A stretch of DNA of 64,000 bases, from positions 6,202,501 to 6,266,500 of the forward strand of contig JAGTTD010000001.1 in assembly GCA_018398585.1 (NCBI GenBank). The letters are read 5' to 3'. Under the pieces are notes generated by a model that saw nothing but the letters and a program-made list of their open reading frames with translations, was not told the origin of the DNA and did no database searches. This DNA comes from Simmondsia chinensis (lineage: Eukaryota; Streptophyta; Magnoliopsida; Caryophyllales; Simmondsiaceae). The position numbers were made by a program, and so were the translations under genes. This document shows, piece by piece, positions 46,337 to 57,700 of this stretch (its first letter is position 1; the number at the start of each line of letters is the position of its first letter).

Positions 46337-46520
46337 GAACCGCGTTTAGAAAACGCAGTTCACTCCAAAAATAACCGAATTAATTTTTTCCAGTTATAAA
46401 ACGCGTCTTAAAGACGCGTTTCATGTGCACGTAAACCGCGTTCGCGGTTCATTTGAGGCTAAACCGCGTCTTTAAGACGCGGTTCATATATGACTAAAAC
46501 GCTTCTTAAAGACGCGGTTC
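46337..46520. repeat. Palindrome cluster 1, ACCGCG/CGCGGT
   Basis: Five successive short inverted repeats centred at about 46349, 46410, 46441, 46473 and 46508, each with CGCGT or CGCGG arms of 8-12 bp around a 0-5 bp centre. Confidence 0.85.
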
Positions 46521-46850
46521 ATATAATTCTAAAAGACAAGTCTTGAAGTCAAGGACTCCCACACTCGAAACGAATTCAAAATAAAATGGATGAAATGACT
46601 ATACACGAAGGGTCACATGTGGATTCTGTAAGAGAAAATGTCATAATGTATTGACATGCAAGATGAAAAAGGAGCACGAGGCTCGGTTAGCAGCTAGTAG
46701 CAGTGAAATATATGACGGCAATATTTATTTATATTTCATTTTTTTGAACATTTATTTATGTTTTATTTGTATTATTTTTTATATAGTAGTTCGTTATTTA
46801 TATATATCTATTAGTTTGTTATTTATGTTGTTTAACTCATAAAGGATTAT

Positions 46851-47007
46851 AACCGCGTTTACTAAACGCGGTTTATATGAAGTAAACCGCGTTTTCTAAA
46901 CGCGGTTTATGCTTTATATAATTTTTTGTTCTTGATTTGGTTATTTTTACATATAACCTCATTTTTTGAACGCGGTTTAATATAACCGCGTTTATAAAAC
47001 GCGGTTC
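46851..47007. repeat. Palindrome cluster 2, ACCGCG/CGCGGT
   Basis: Three inverted repeats (46851-46873, about 46884-46909, 46984-47007) with arms AACCGCGTTT/AAACGCGGTT, plus a half-site at about 46969. Confidence 0.85.
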
Positions 47008-47089
47008 AACAGTAGATTGGTAAATATTTATTTTTTAGTATTATTTTTTTATTTTTCAGCATTATTTTGGGAACCGACTCATTTTCTTA

Positions 47090-47355
47090 GCGGTATCCAT
47101 TTTAACATAAATATCGAATAAACTATTGGGCATGTAATGCAATAGTGTTCCCCTACAGCTTTTATTATCCGTAGTGAATTTTTTCTCAAAAATATTTTTC
47201 GCAGTTTCTTCTTCAAGGATGTTCTTCTCATAGAGAACATAGTCAATATTAAGTTGTTCCAAGTAGAATAGCAGCTTAAGAGACCAGCGTTTGTAGTTCT
47301 TCCCATTTAGTGGTTCAAGTTTAGACATATCGGGAAGATGGAGTTTCGTTGCCAT
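47090..47355 (-). pseudogene. Copia gag N-terminus
   Basis: Starts at 47355 (MATKLHLPDMSKLEPLNGKN), then YKRWSLKLLFYLEQL and LLHYMPNSLFDIYVKMDTAKK, the usual copia gag N-terminal domain. It is cut by the Mutator-type element and continues at 46253. The start is 25 bases downstream of the 5' LTR. Confidence 0.88.
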
Positions 47356-47380
47356 GATTGAAGTAAATCGTCTTTTAGAT

Positions 47381-47750
47381 TGTTGAATAAACAGTAAGTA
47401 AAACAGTAACCAATCAAACACAGCAACGAAAACGACTAAATGATTAAGTGAGGAAAGATCTTACAAATGATAACCACGCCGTGGTATAAGCCACTGTCAT
47501 AAAAAATAACTAAATGAAGTAAACACTTGTAATAAAAAGTACGCCCTCGCCCAAGCACGGCGGGCAGGCAGCGCATGAGCGCGTGTGGTTCCTACCATTC
47601 TTTCACCCATTACTTAGTTAGTTCAAGTACTCTTTGTTACAAGGTCAAATATAAACTACCCCTCCCTTCACTAAATTATCTATGTGGGATGTGAGTTTTA
47701 GCTTAGGACTTCAATATTCAATTTAGCTAATGTTTATTACATTTCCAACA
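47381..47750 (-). repeat. 5' LTR of the coding copia, internally deleted
   Basis: 370 bp; matches both ends of 41196-42002 but lacks about 440 bp from the middle, including the CTAAAAGACGATTT block, so this copy would not yield a normal transcript. Confidence 0.9.
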
Positions 47751-47763
47751 TTTTATGCTGAAC

Positions 47764-47922
47764 TAGAGGTGGCTAGTGGGTCGGGTCGGCCCATAACCCG
47801 GCCCGGCCCTGCCCAGCCGCGTGGGCCAAGGCCCGGTTCCCAAGCGAGCCAGTCCTCGGCCCCCAAAAAAAATTGGGGCCAGGCCCGGTACGGCCCGAAC
47901 CCGCCAAGCCCGTTTGGGTATA

Positions 47923-47991
<69 letters not shown>

Positions 47992-48380
47992 TTTACCTAA
48001 TAAAATTGTAAAAAAATTGTAGCTTACGTGGTAACGGTGAACTTTATATGTTAGAGGTATGGGGTTCAAATCCCACTAGTGTCAATTTTGTATCAAATTT
48101 TTGTCCTTTTTTTGTAAAGTATGTTAAATTGTTTTGATACCCAATAAAATCACAAAAAAGTCCCCAATAAAATCACAAAAAAATCCTAGCTCACATGGTA
48201 ATAAAGGTGCTTTGCATGCTAGAGGGGTACGGGTTCAAATTCTATTAGTCTCATTTTTTTGTAAAATTGTCCAGATAAAAAAAAAAAAAAATGGGTGAGG
48301 GGGGACCGGGCCAACCCGGGCCCGAGCCGGGCTGAGCCCCCAAAGGACCCGGCCCGCTACAGTTCTAGTCATTTTCTCTA
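47764..48380. mobile_element. hAT-like GC-rich element with tRNA-like repeats
   Basis: Flanked by TGCTGAAC (47756-47763) and TGCTGGAC (48381-48388), an 8 bp duplication with one mismatch. The ends are imperfect inverted repeats starting TAGAG, with GGGTCGGGTC / GGGCCGGGTC further in. GGCCCGG-type motifs fill both arms. The middle carries ATT and AT microsatellites (about 47928-47987) and two tRNA-like segments. No coding capacity. Confidence 0.65.
48018..48250 (+). repeat. Duplicated tRNA-like segment with pol III boxes
   Basis: Two related segments (about 48018-48085 and 48178-48250) each contain an A-box-like TAGCT(T/C)AC(G/A)TGG, 'atg(t/c)tagagg' and a B-box-like GGTTCAAAT(C/T)C, followed by T-rich sequence. 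They look like tRNA-derived repeat heads or decayed tRNA pseudogenes. No cloverleaf was established. Confidence 0.4.
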
Positions 48381-48389
48381 TGCTGGACC

Positions 48390-49107
48390 ATGTTTTATGA
48401 AAAATGTAGTCCCTAACCTACAAGCTTCAACTCTCTTCCTCTCTTGTTCATTTTCTCCTCTCTTTTTATTATTTAGTTATACTGAGTCAAAATTTAGGCA
48501 TGTTCTAGTCTATCACTCTATAAGACGCTACGATAGTGGCCATCATGTTGACCTTGACGATCGCAGCACCATTCAGCCCCATCATACTAGCACAAGGGCA
48601 TAAACAACTTTGTAGTAATGTTAAACCGTGATATGGCTATAAGCTTTTTTCTATAGATAAGAGTTGTTATTCACTCCTAATATTCCTAATAAGGAAGGTT
48701 TTGAAGTTTCCGTTCATGGGATGCCACAAGGTCTTTCAAGTTTCCAACCTTCACAAGTGCTTCAATGGTCCGGAATTCACTTTCTAACCATCAGTAATCT
48801 TGATCCTAACCCCTACTCTGATGTTGTGAGTTTCACTATTTTTACATATTTTTTGGTTGTTACAGGTGGATTTTGTTTGTCTTTTGAAGTGCCCGCGTCG
48901 TATTAATGCAAATCGCTAAGGAATTGTTTGATTACTCGATTTGATCAAATTTTAATAATTTGTGTTCCAGTGTATATCAAATTTCATTATTTGCGAACAC
49001 AATGTACTAATTAGAAACTTATGACTAGTGATATAAACTTAAGCCATAATCTGTAACTAATAAATTTATTATGATAATTATTTTTCCAGTAGTTTGTCTA
49101 TATAATA
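48390..49107. other. Unassigned stretch
   Basis: An open frame at 48664-48906 (SVHGMPQGLSSFQPSQ, then VLQWSGIHFLTISNLDP) is preceded by a CT-rich stretch, but no family is recognised and no start context decides it. Otherwise nothing is seen. Confidence 0.3.
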
Positions 49108-49163
49108 TGACCCCGCTTTTACGGGAGCCCTTGAGGCATTGGATTTATTGTTGTTGTTGTATA
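49108..49163 (+). mobile_element. Au-like SINE 3' fragment
   Basis: Contains 'acgggagcccttgagg', 'cattgga' and 'ttattgttgttgttg', matching the 3' end of the copy at 29600-29740. Confidence 0.6.
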
Positions 49164-49373
49164 TATAATATATTTATTTGTAAGATTAGACCATTTGTCT
49201 CTTATATATACAACACCATTGAAATTTCAATGACCTAAATGTTGAAAATGTATTGTAACTCATGGCCCAATAGGATGACCTACACCAAAATTTAAGTTTG
49301 GAATTAGGGTTTCCATAACTAGAGCTCGAAGTGATCATATCCTAATTAACTTCACTGACATAATTGCCTAACA

Positions 49374-49594
49374 TGGTATCAGAGCTGAATTGACCAAGAG
49401 GTCAAGAGTTTGAATCCCGATAACCCTCACTTTCAATATTAATATAGGTTAAACACAAGTTATAATGTGAGCCTGTGCAATATCCATGCCTCAAGCCTAA
49501 TGAGCATTTGCGTGAGGGGGCATGTTAGAATGTGAAATCGGTCATGAACTTTTACCCATTAGCTTTAGCTTATGGAATAGTTAGTTCTTTGACA
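49374..49594 (+). mobile_element. TRIM element, copy 2, partial
   Basis: Primer site TGGTATCAGAGC at 49374, interior with GAGTTTGAATCCC, polypurine tract GCGTGAGGGGG, and a terminal repeat TGTTAGAATGTG...TTTGACA (49523-49594). The sequence upstream of the primer site does not match the terminal repeat, so the left repeat is lost or too diverged to see. Confidence 0.6.
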
Positions 49595-49850
49595 TTCTGA
49601 ATGATGATCTGACCAAAAACATTAGCCTTGCATGGAGCTTGGATTTACTTGTTGGAGATACAGATTGATACTTGGACTCGTTGAGGATTGTTACGGATCC
49701 GAAAAGGATTTTGAAGGAGTAGGATTTTGTGTAAGGGTTATGTGTTAGAGTCTATTTAGGCATTATAATTATAAACCATTCTTTTATACGCTTATTTTGT
49801 AGCGCTATAAAGTATCATTTTATAGTTTTCTTTCTAAATTAATGTAATCT
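49595..49850. other. Short unassigned spacer
   Basis: Nothing recognised; ends in the target site AATCT. Confidence 0.5.
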
Positions 49851-50111
49851 TGATACATTTAACAACGATAGCAATGCTTAGGCTTTGGTTCTAGAAGATT
49901 CTATAGTTGATTGTTTTGAAGTATATGAATACGATAAATAGGGGAGTTGTATTGAAAGTAAGGTAAGCAAATACAACAACGAATTCTTTCTCATCTCTTC
50001 ATTCTTTCTCATCTAAGTCTCTCTCTTCTTCTAAACTCTAACCCCAATTCGCTCTCCCTCTCTCTCTCATTCTTCATCAAATTCTAGATACAATCTTAAT
50101 TGATTGTATCA
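49851..50111 (+). repeat. 5' LTR of the gag-only element
   Basis: 261 bp, with CT-rich U5 and end GATTGTATCA. Confidence 0.92.
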
Positions 50112-50153
50112 ATTGGTGTTAGATTCAGGTTCATGCTGCGTTTTGGTGTTGTG

Positions 50154-53100
50154 ATGGCTGATAATACTCGTAGTATGTCGGAATTTCGCCACCTCGAGTC
50201 TCAGTTTGAGGAGATGGAGGTTCGAATTCAGCAGCAATTGGACGAACAATTCGCGTTGTACGACGATCGCCAAAAGTCACTAACGGACGATGTTGCTGTT
50301 AGGAACAGTGTCCTAAAATTCAGATCTATTCTGGATATATTATTTTAATTAATAAATAAAATTGAAGTTCCAGTCGTTTCCTAGTTAAATTTGTGTATGT
50401 GAGCATTTATACTGCATGTTATTTTCTTTTGGGAGACATCCATGAGATGGGTGTAGTCCTCAGACAGCAATTTACATGTTTGTTCTAAGTGGTTTATTAG
50501 ATTAAGCCACAGATAGACTTGGAACAAATGGTATAGATTGTTGTTTGAAAGACTCGTAGTCGAAGACAAGTCTGGACCGTATGTTAAGACTATAACGTGA
50601 CACTTTATATGACTTGTCTTGGTCAAATGGATGGAGACCCAACATTGTTAGGTTAGTGTGTATGACACACTGAGTTGGACCATGTGGGTTACTTATTTTT
50701 AGACTACTATCGGAGATGGGTGATCCACGTTATACTATTTGAACGACGACTCTAAATCCTAAAGGTATTCTGGACTTGTGCATGGAGTGTTAGTTACTTT
50801 GGTGTACTATAAGTAAGGTCTAAACGAATGACTGAAATCCTACGTACACTGGGTAGCGGCGTGAAGTGTGACAAGGATCAGGTATTCAATAAGGAATCTA
50901 CAGTCTCTTATGAGACAGAAATGTTCCCTTAGTTGATTCGCATATATTTGAATAGTTCGAAAACTTTGGCCAAAGTATTCTAAGTATTTGACATTTGGAA
51001 TTTATACTATGAATATGTTCAAGTATAAATGAATTATTCAGTGAATGGCGAGTCGGTAACTAATGGAGAAGCTATGAGAAGAATAATGGTAGTGGTTATA
51101 TTTATCCTTTGTCATGGACATCTAGTGGAGGGATTGTTGTCATCAATACAATCTATTAGGGAGATATCGAATAAATAATTTAAGTCTGGAGTGCAGTGAG
51201 ATTTATTTAGTGTCTCATTAAATGGTAATTAAATTAATATCATGAGATGGTTTAATTTAACCCATTTGGAGCTAAATTTAAATTGTCCCTGAGGTCCCTG
51301 CGCAAGCCTCTGTATTTATTGCCATCAAAAAAATATTAAAGAATTCATAAGATGAACTATTTATCCATAAGATGGGTAAAATTAATTTTGCCAAACATTA
51401 TTCATGAAATAAATAAAAATTAAAAATTATAAAATTAAATAATTTTTGAAAAATTAAATTCATAAGATGAATTTTTACATGTAGGAAACAAAACAAAAAA
51501 AAAATCGCACAGGGGAGGATCCGTGTGCTCACGGATCTACCAACCAACACGCGACACGTGTTGCGCACTGGGTAGCCGGATGCTGATCCTCATGGGCACG
51601 GGCGGGCCAATCACGGCCCGCCACGTGTCACGCTTATTTTTTTAAAAAATAATATACGCGGGCATATTGTTCAAAAACACTGCGTTTTTGGCCAGGTTGT
51701 GAATTAAACGCAGCGTTTTGATTTTAACTGACGAATCCCACTTCAATTAAAATTGGATTTCTTCACTCCAGTATATTTCTATAAATAAAGGGGCTTACTC
51801 CAAGATTTGACATTGAAGTTAAGAATATTTCTTTAGGGTTTCTGAAATCGTTTCGGAGATCTAATTGGAGAGAGAATTTTCTGTTGAAACTTTTCTTTCC
51901 TCAGTTTAATATTTTTCGGAGCCCACCCTCCAGGCAGTTTGAGGTTAATGCGTAGAAGGTCTCGGGGTCTCGATTTTGAAGAGTATTATTGTCTTTATGG
52001 TTTTCTTTATTATTGGAGCAATTCCAGGTATATTCCTCTTACTTTATTCTTTTTCGCTTTTCTATTTATTTATAGTATTCATTATTATGCCTGTACAAGT
52101 ATATGTATTGTTATGAATGTATTAGAGTATAAGGCCTGTGGATCTGTTAATTTAAATTATGAATTTAAGTCAGTTGATTTAAAATTAGGAATTTTAAATC
52201 GACCCTAGGTTTAGAGTTATGAATTCTAAACTTGTTCAGTTGCGTAAACTTCAGGGAGAATTTTTAAAATTCATCCCAACAACCAGTATTAGGGCAAAGG
52301 GTTTATAGAGATAAACCTATTCCCAGGAACTCTTGCACGTGAGGTGTCACGAAGCGTGACTCTCTGACAGGGGGCTTAGGTAGAGAGAAGATTCTCCCAC
52401 TCTAAGTGCTCTAATAGGTGCCTATTGTTGTGACCATAGTTGAGAACTGTAAACCCAATAGTCGACATAATAATTTATTTTCCAATAAAATTTATATGTT
52501 TTCCCAACAGTTGCTTCCATCAAGCTTGCTCAGACAAAGATGATGGACCTTCTACATGAGATGTGAGCAAATCACACTCGAGTGACATCCGATATCCTTT
52601 CTCGTCCGACTGATCCTCCAGTACACCACAGGTTGCTCCAGTCACTGCCTCGGTTCTGGCACCGCCTCTCGGTTCCAACCTCTGGTATGAATTCGTCAGC
52701 CTCATCTTCGTATCATTTCAATACTAGTCTGTCTAAAATTGATTTTCTGCGATTTTTGGGAGGTCATGGCATCAAGAATTGGATATAGAAATCTGAGCAA
52801 TTTTTTACAATTGACAATACATCGGACAACTCAAAAGTTAAACTAGCGTCGATGCATCTTGAGGATGACGCTCTTGAATGGCCTTGTGTTCCTTAAAACC
52901 CTAACTGTACCGATTGAGGAGGTATCATGGCTGGATTACTCCCGCTTGTTGACTAAGCAATTTGGTAACATTTACAAAAAACCTATGGCTGATTTGATGC
53001 AATTGCGGCAAACCGATACTGTGTTGGAGTATCAGACTCAGTTTGAACGTTTAGTGCCTCGCTTAAGTCTTTCTGAGACCTACTTGGTTTCCTGTTTTGT

Positions 53101-53530
53101 AACTGGATTAACGGACTCTATTCAATATTCGGTGTTGATGCTTCAACCTAGCATGTTACAACACGCAATGAAATTAGCTCGTTTACAGGAAGCTCATTTG
53201 CTTTCCACTATGCATGTGTCCATGGATGGTTCTTCTCGATCGACTTCCTTTCGTCATCCTTCTACTTCGGTGGTACGTTCTCAGGCTGTGGGGTCTGTTG
53301 TTCGTTCTTCTATTCACTCCGGCATGGGATCTAATAGTTTTAAGCGTGAGGGTCGTATGATATCAGCGGCCGAAATTGAAGATCGTCGGGAGAAAGACCT
53401 TTGTTTCTTTTGTAACGAATATTTCGCTCCAAGCCGCATGAAAGTTTGCAAAGTCAAGAACCCACAATTAAGGATGCTTTCGGGCACCATCAACGAGCTG
53501 AGGATGCTGATCCGGGTGACTTGCTATTAG
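50154..53530 (+). pseudogene. Gypsy gag split by a solo LTR
   Basis: N-terminal part from about 50154: MADNTRSMSEFRHLESQFEE with a coiled-coil-like QQQLDEQFALYDDRQ. The frame breaks at the insertion at 50297 and resumes at 52515 (KLAQTKMMDLLHEM, then a stop). From about 52740 the core gag follows: NSKVKLASMHLEDDALEW across a frameshift, SRLLTKQFGNIYKKPM, DTVLEYQTQFERLVPR and CFVTGLTDSIQ. The C-terminal knuckle is degraded (DLCFFCNEYFAPS with a later cysteine). Broken by stops, frameshift and insertion. Confidence 0.85.
50297..52509 (+). mobile_element. 2.2 kb solo LTR
   Basis: Perfect 5 bp duplication GTTGC (50292-50296 and 52510-52514). Begins TGTTAGGAACAG and ends TTTCCCAACA. No internal primer site plus coding region and no second repeat, so the 2213 bp is best read as a single LTR left after recombination. 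A TATA box (tctataaataaag, 51777-51789) lies about two thirds in and sets plus orientation. Confidence 0.8.
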
Positions 53531-53654
53531 ATCTGGGTGATACACCGTTCGTAGAGCGTCCACGCCTATTATGAGCCGTGCCTTTGTTTTTTTTTTTTTT
53601 TTTTTTTTCCAGATTTTTCTTCCTTGAGGACAAGGAAGTTCTTGAGGGGGGTAA

Positions 53655-53931
53655 TGATATATGTAATAAAGATAGCAATACTTAGGCTCAGGTTCTAGAA
53701 GATTCTAGAGTTAACTGTTTTGAAGTATATGAATAATATAAACAGGGGAGTTGTATTCAAAGTAAGGCAAGTGAATACAATAACAAATTCTTTCTTATCT
53801 CTTCTTTCTTTCTCATATAAGTCTCTCTCTTCTTCTAAACCCTAACCCTAACTCTCTCTCTCTCTCTCTCTTTTTCTAATTCTTCTTCAAATTCTAGATA
53901 CAATCTTAATTGATTGTATCAAATCTCTATA
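53655..53931 (+). repeat. 3' LTR of the gag-only element
   Basis: 277 bp partner of 49851-50111. A T-run of more than 20 bases lies upstream (about 53587-53608). Confidence 0.92.
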
Positions 53932-53936
53932 GTTTG

Positions 53937-54790
53937 TTAGTCATTCTTGGTGAGACCTTATTCTTTTGGAACTAAAAATGCTTTAATAAAAAAATATAAT
54001 GGTTAAATTTTTCTAGAAGTTTAGTCCACACATAGATTATTTTTTTTAAAAAAATTGGTCAAAAATAGTATTTTTAAATAAAAGTATAATATATTTTTCT
54101 AAAAAATGAGTGTATTTGGTGCCATAGGAAAAACAAAGATGGCTTTTATATAAGAGTGCCCTATATTTTTCTAATTTCATAGAGAAGCAAGAACTAGTAA
54201 TTTTCTTTTAATGCATAGTTAAAAGTAAAATTAGAAGTGTTTAGGAAAAATGCTCATACTAGTAATTTAAGGAAAAAATAGTTTTAGAAAATGTAATTGT
54301 AAAAGAATAGTAATTTTATAGGATAATCAAATATGCCCTCATTTTGATTCAATGCTTTCCTTGTTACAATTATTGTGTACATTTTTTAAACACAGTAAGC
54401 AAGATGTATGATTATTGTTTGTCTTCGAAGTTATTGCATTTTTCCTTAACTACTGTTCATTGTGTATTTTGTTAGTCACTACAATCTACTCCATAAATAT
54501 GTTCATAATTGTTTTCATATCTGTCTAATCCCCTCCACTGCTCTTTAATGGGTCATATATTAATGCTAGTCAATATATAACTTTATATCTTTTAATATAT
54601 TACTGTTAAATGCATCTACATTTAAGTATTTAATCTATATATGCATTGATATGATGAAAACTCTGATATCAAAGATCTTCTAACTCAAAAGAATACAAAC
54701 TTAGATGAAATTGAGGGAGAAAGAAAAGAGTTTCAAGGGAATAATAAGAGAATTCTATTATAAGTTTATAATTAGTAATTTTCCTATTTT
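53937..54790. other. AT-rich unassigned stretch
   Basis: No gene. A weak primer-site-like motif is at about 54660-54672 on the minus strand, without a convincing LTR. Confidence 0.5.
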
Positions 54791-54791
54791 C

Positions 54792-57700
54792 TTATTTTCC
54801 ATTTCTGACATTACAGTTAGCAAATTTAGTTAGAGGAGTGAGTGGATGTAAGGCATATATAAGTTGGAAATCGAGGAATTTTTGTTGCAAATCAAAAAGG
54901 AATTCCCAAGTAGCATCCTCCCTTGGTAATCTCTGCCACTGAATTAAGACTTTTATAGCTACTCTATTTCCTGTCCTCGCCATCTTTCTGTCTAGGATCA
55001 TCTCAGGAATCTTCACTGGTGCACTATCTATGTCATCAGGTATTGCAATAATGTGACTAGGTAAAGGTCCATGGTGAAGTTTAAGTTGAGAAACATGAAA
55101 AACATTGTGAATGTTTGCTAAAGTTGGTAACAAAAGCCTGTATGCAACCTTCCCAGCTGAATTAATAACTTGAAAAGTGTCAAAAATTTGGGAGATAACT
55201 TGTGATTGCTGCAGTGTGTCACTGTGATTTGTTTGTATGGATCGAGCTTTAGGTAGACCCAATCTCCCACTTTAAAACTTCTCTTTGAACGCTTCTTGTT
55301 ACGAATTGGACCATTCTATTTTGAGCACTTTTCATATGAAACTTCAAAACCTATGCCATTTCTTCTCTCAATATCAAGCTCTTGTCGGCTGTCTCAATGC
55401 TGCTTTCACAAGCTAAGTATGAAATGTGCAATGGAGGCGGTTGTCCATACAATATCTCATATGGTGCCATTTTAGTGGAGGAATGCCAAGTGGTATTATA
55501 CCACTATTCTGCCAAGGGTAACCATCTAGCCTAGTGGGTCAGATTGGTGCTTTACATACATCTCAAATAAGTTTTAAACCCTCTATTCACCTCCGCAGTT
55601 TGCCCATCTGTTTGGGGATGATAAGCAGTGGACAAAAGCAACTCAAACCCTTGTATGGAAAATAAGGCGTGCCAAAAATCACTCTGAAAAACAACATCTC
55701 TATCACTAATGATGGTACTGGATAACCCATGTAACTTGTAGACATTGTCCATTTATGCCTAAGCCACAGTCAAGGCAATGTATAGATAAGTCAATGGCTT
55801 AAAGTGAGCAGCCTTGCAAAGTCTATCAACCACCGCAAAAATTCCCCAAAAGATCTTGGTAATCCTCCTGTGAAATCTATTGAAACATCAGTCCATATAG
55901 TCTCAGGGATAGATAGAGGTTGTATTAAAACAGGGTAGGCCACATTTTTATGTTTCCATGCTTGACATACAGTACACTGTCAAATGAATTCGTGTACATA
56001 GTGGGTCATTCCCTTCCAATAGAAAATAAATTTGACCCCTTGTAAGGTAGCATCCCTCCCTAAGTAACCTCCACTGCTTGATGCATAAAGCCATTGCAAA
56101 ATCTTCCTTCTTAGTTTTGCATCATGTCCCACTACCAATTTTTCATTTTTGTTCAGTTGCCCTTGCTGCCATGTAAAATGAGGATAACTTTGAGCATTCT
56201 GCTAGAGCTAATCAATGACTTGTTGCAGCTATGGATCAAATTACAAAGATAGCTACAGCAAGTAGTACAAATTACTTTCTACTGAAGTCAACATCATGCA
56301 AATTATTTCCTAACCCAAGATTCCGGATAAAGCATCAGCTACAATGTTATCCTTGTGTCTCTTGTAGTCTATGATATAACTGAAACCCAACAACTTTGAC
56401 AGCCAAAGCTGCTGGAAGTGTGTACTAATCTTTTGCTCCAACAAGAATTTCAAGCTTCTTTGATCTGTTCTGATGAAAAATGTCTTGTTGAGCAAATACT
56501 GCTGCCACCTTTGCACTACATACACCATTGACAGAAGCTCTTTCTCATACACAAAATGAAGTCGTTGCTTTGGACTTAAAGGCTTACTGATGAAAGCTAG
56601 GATGTGATCCTCCTGAAGTAGGACTACTCCAATTCCCACATTACAAGCATTAGTTTCTATGATGCATTGCTTTGAAAAGTCGGGTAAGGCTAAAGTAAGT
56701 GCTGAGTAGATGGCCCTCTTTAGTTCTTCAAAGGCTAGTTGAGCCTCCTCATTCCATTGCCAGTTATCCTTCTTTAGGAGCTCTGTTAGAGGTCTTGCCA
56801 AGCTGCCATATCCTCCTATAAATCTCCTATAATACCCAGTCAGCCCCAAAAATTCACTTAGGTGCTTGATGTTGCAGGTTATAGGCCAACTGAGTATTGC
56901 TTCCACCTTTTTGGGAACTATAGATACTCCCATATATGAAATGATATGTCCAAGGTACTCAATTTGTTATGTGGCAAAAGAACATTTGCTCCTTTTGGAA
57001 AAGAGCTGATGATTTCTCAAGAGATCAAAAGTTAGTTGTAGATGCTTCACTTGATCTGTCATATTGGCACTATACACCAGTAAATCATTAAAAAATACCA
57101 AAACAAATCTCTTGAAATAGGGGACAAAGATTGAATTCATGAGGGATTGGAAGGTGTATGGATCATTGGTGAGACCAAATGGCATCACAAGAAACTCATA
57201 ATGCCCAAAGTGTGTCTTAAAGTCTGTCTTTTGAATATCATCTTGGTGTTTAAAGGCTGTCTTTTGAATATCATCTTGGTGTATCCTTATCTAGTAGTAA
57301 CGAAATCTCATGTCATTTTGGAGAAGTGTGGCTCAGCTCCTCCATGAGAAGTATTGGAAACTTATCCTTGATGATTGCCTGATTCAGCTCTCTATAGTCC
57401 GTACACATCCTCCATCCTCTATCTTTCTTCTTTACTAACACTATTGTTGATGCATAAGGCCTGGTACCATGCTCAATGTACCCCTTAGTGAGAAACTCTT
57501 GAATCATTTCCTCTATAACATCATTTTGCAGGGCATAGTACTATCTCTTATTGATCAATTGAATTCTCTCTTTCAAATAAATTCTATGATCAAAGTCTGA
57601 TCTGGAGGAGGTAGTTGTTGTGGTTCACTGAAGAGGCCAGCATATTGATCCAGTATGAATCGAACTTCAAGCACTCTAGTTGGATTCTGTTCAACAATCT

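Larger units (their letters stand above)
46254..47080. mobile_element. Mutator-type non-autonomous element with palindrome array
   Basis: Perfect 9 bp duplication ATTTTCTTA (46245-46253 and 47081-47089). The terminal inverted repeats are about 70 bp, starting GAGTCGGTTCCCAAAATAAT. Gag coding sequence resumes in register on either side. The inside holds at least eight short palindromes of the AACCGCGT...ACGCGGTT type in two clusters. There is no transposase. 827 bp. Confidence 0.9.
41196..47750 (-). mobile_element. Coding copia element, partner of the LARD
   Basis: Perfect 5 bp duplication TTTTA (41191-41195 and 47751-47755). The 3' LTR is 41196-42002; the 5' LTR is 47381-47750, shortened by an internal deletion of about 440 bp. 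The polypurine tract is minus TTTGTGGGGGA. On the minus strand: leader with ATCTAAAAGACGATTT directly after the LTR, gag, protease, integrase, RT and RNase H, then about 600 bp of noncoding sequence. Gag is interrupted by a Mutator-type element (46254-47080). LTR core, polypurine tract, post-LTR motif, RNase H end and 3' noncoding region all match the LARD at 3324-9038. Confidence 0.93.
49851..53931 (+). mobile_element. Gypsy-type element with gag only
   Basis: Perfect 5 bp duplication AATCT (49846-49850 and 53932-53936). LTRs are 49851-50111 and 53655-53931 (TGATA...TTGTATCA). The primer site is TTGGTGTTAGATTC (50113). The polypurine tract CTTGAGGGGGG is at 53641. Gag is the only protein; no protease, RT or integrase lies between the zinc-knuckle region and the 3' LTR. 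A 2.2 kb solo LTR has inserted into gag. Without it the element is about 1.9 kb, the layout of gag-only terminal-repeat elements (TR-GAG). Confidence 0.9.

Noticed and set aside
46651..46842. Open frame in the Mutator-type element as a possible protein
   Set aside because: Hydrophobic low-complexity translation of an AT-rich stretch, no transposase motif, and the element is too short to be autonomous.
48664..48906. Open frame of 80 codons as a host gene
   Set aside because: Part of it looks protein-like, but no family, splice pattern or second exon could be recognised. Left as unassigned.
54655..54800. Primer-site-like motif TTTGATATCAGAG (minus) as evidence of a 3' LTR of the gypsy element
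   Set aside because: A primer site should follow a 5' LTR, not a 3' LTR. The adjacent 120 bp does not match the LTR at 59305-59765, and no target duplication is seen.
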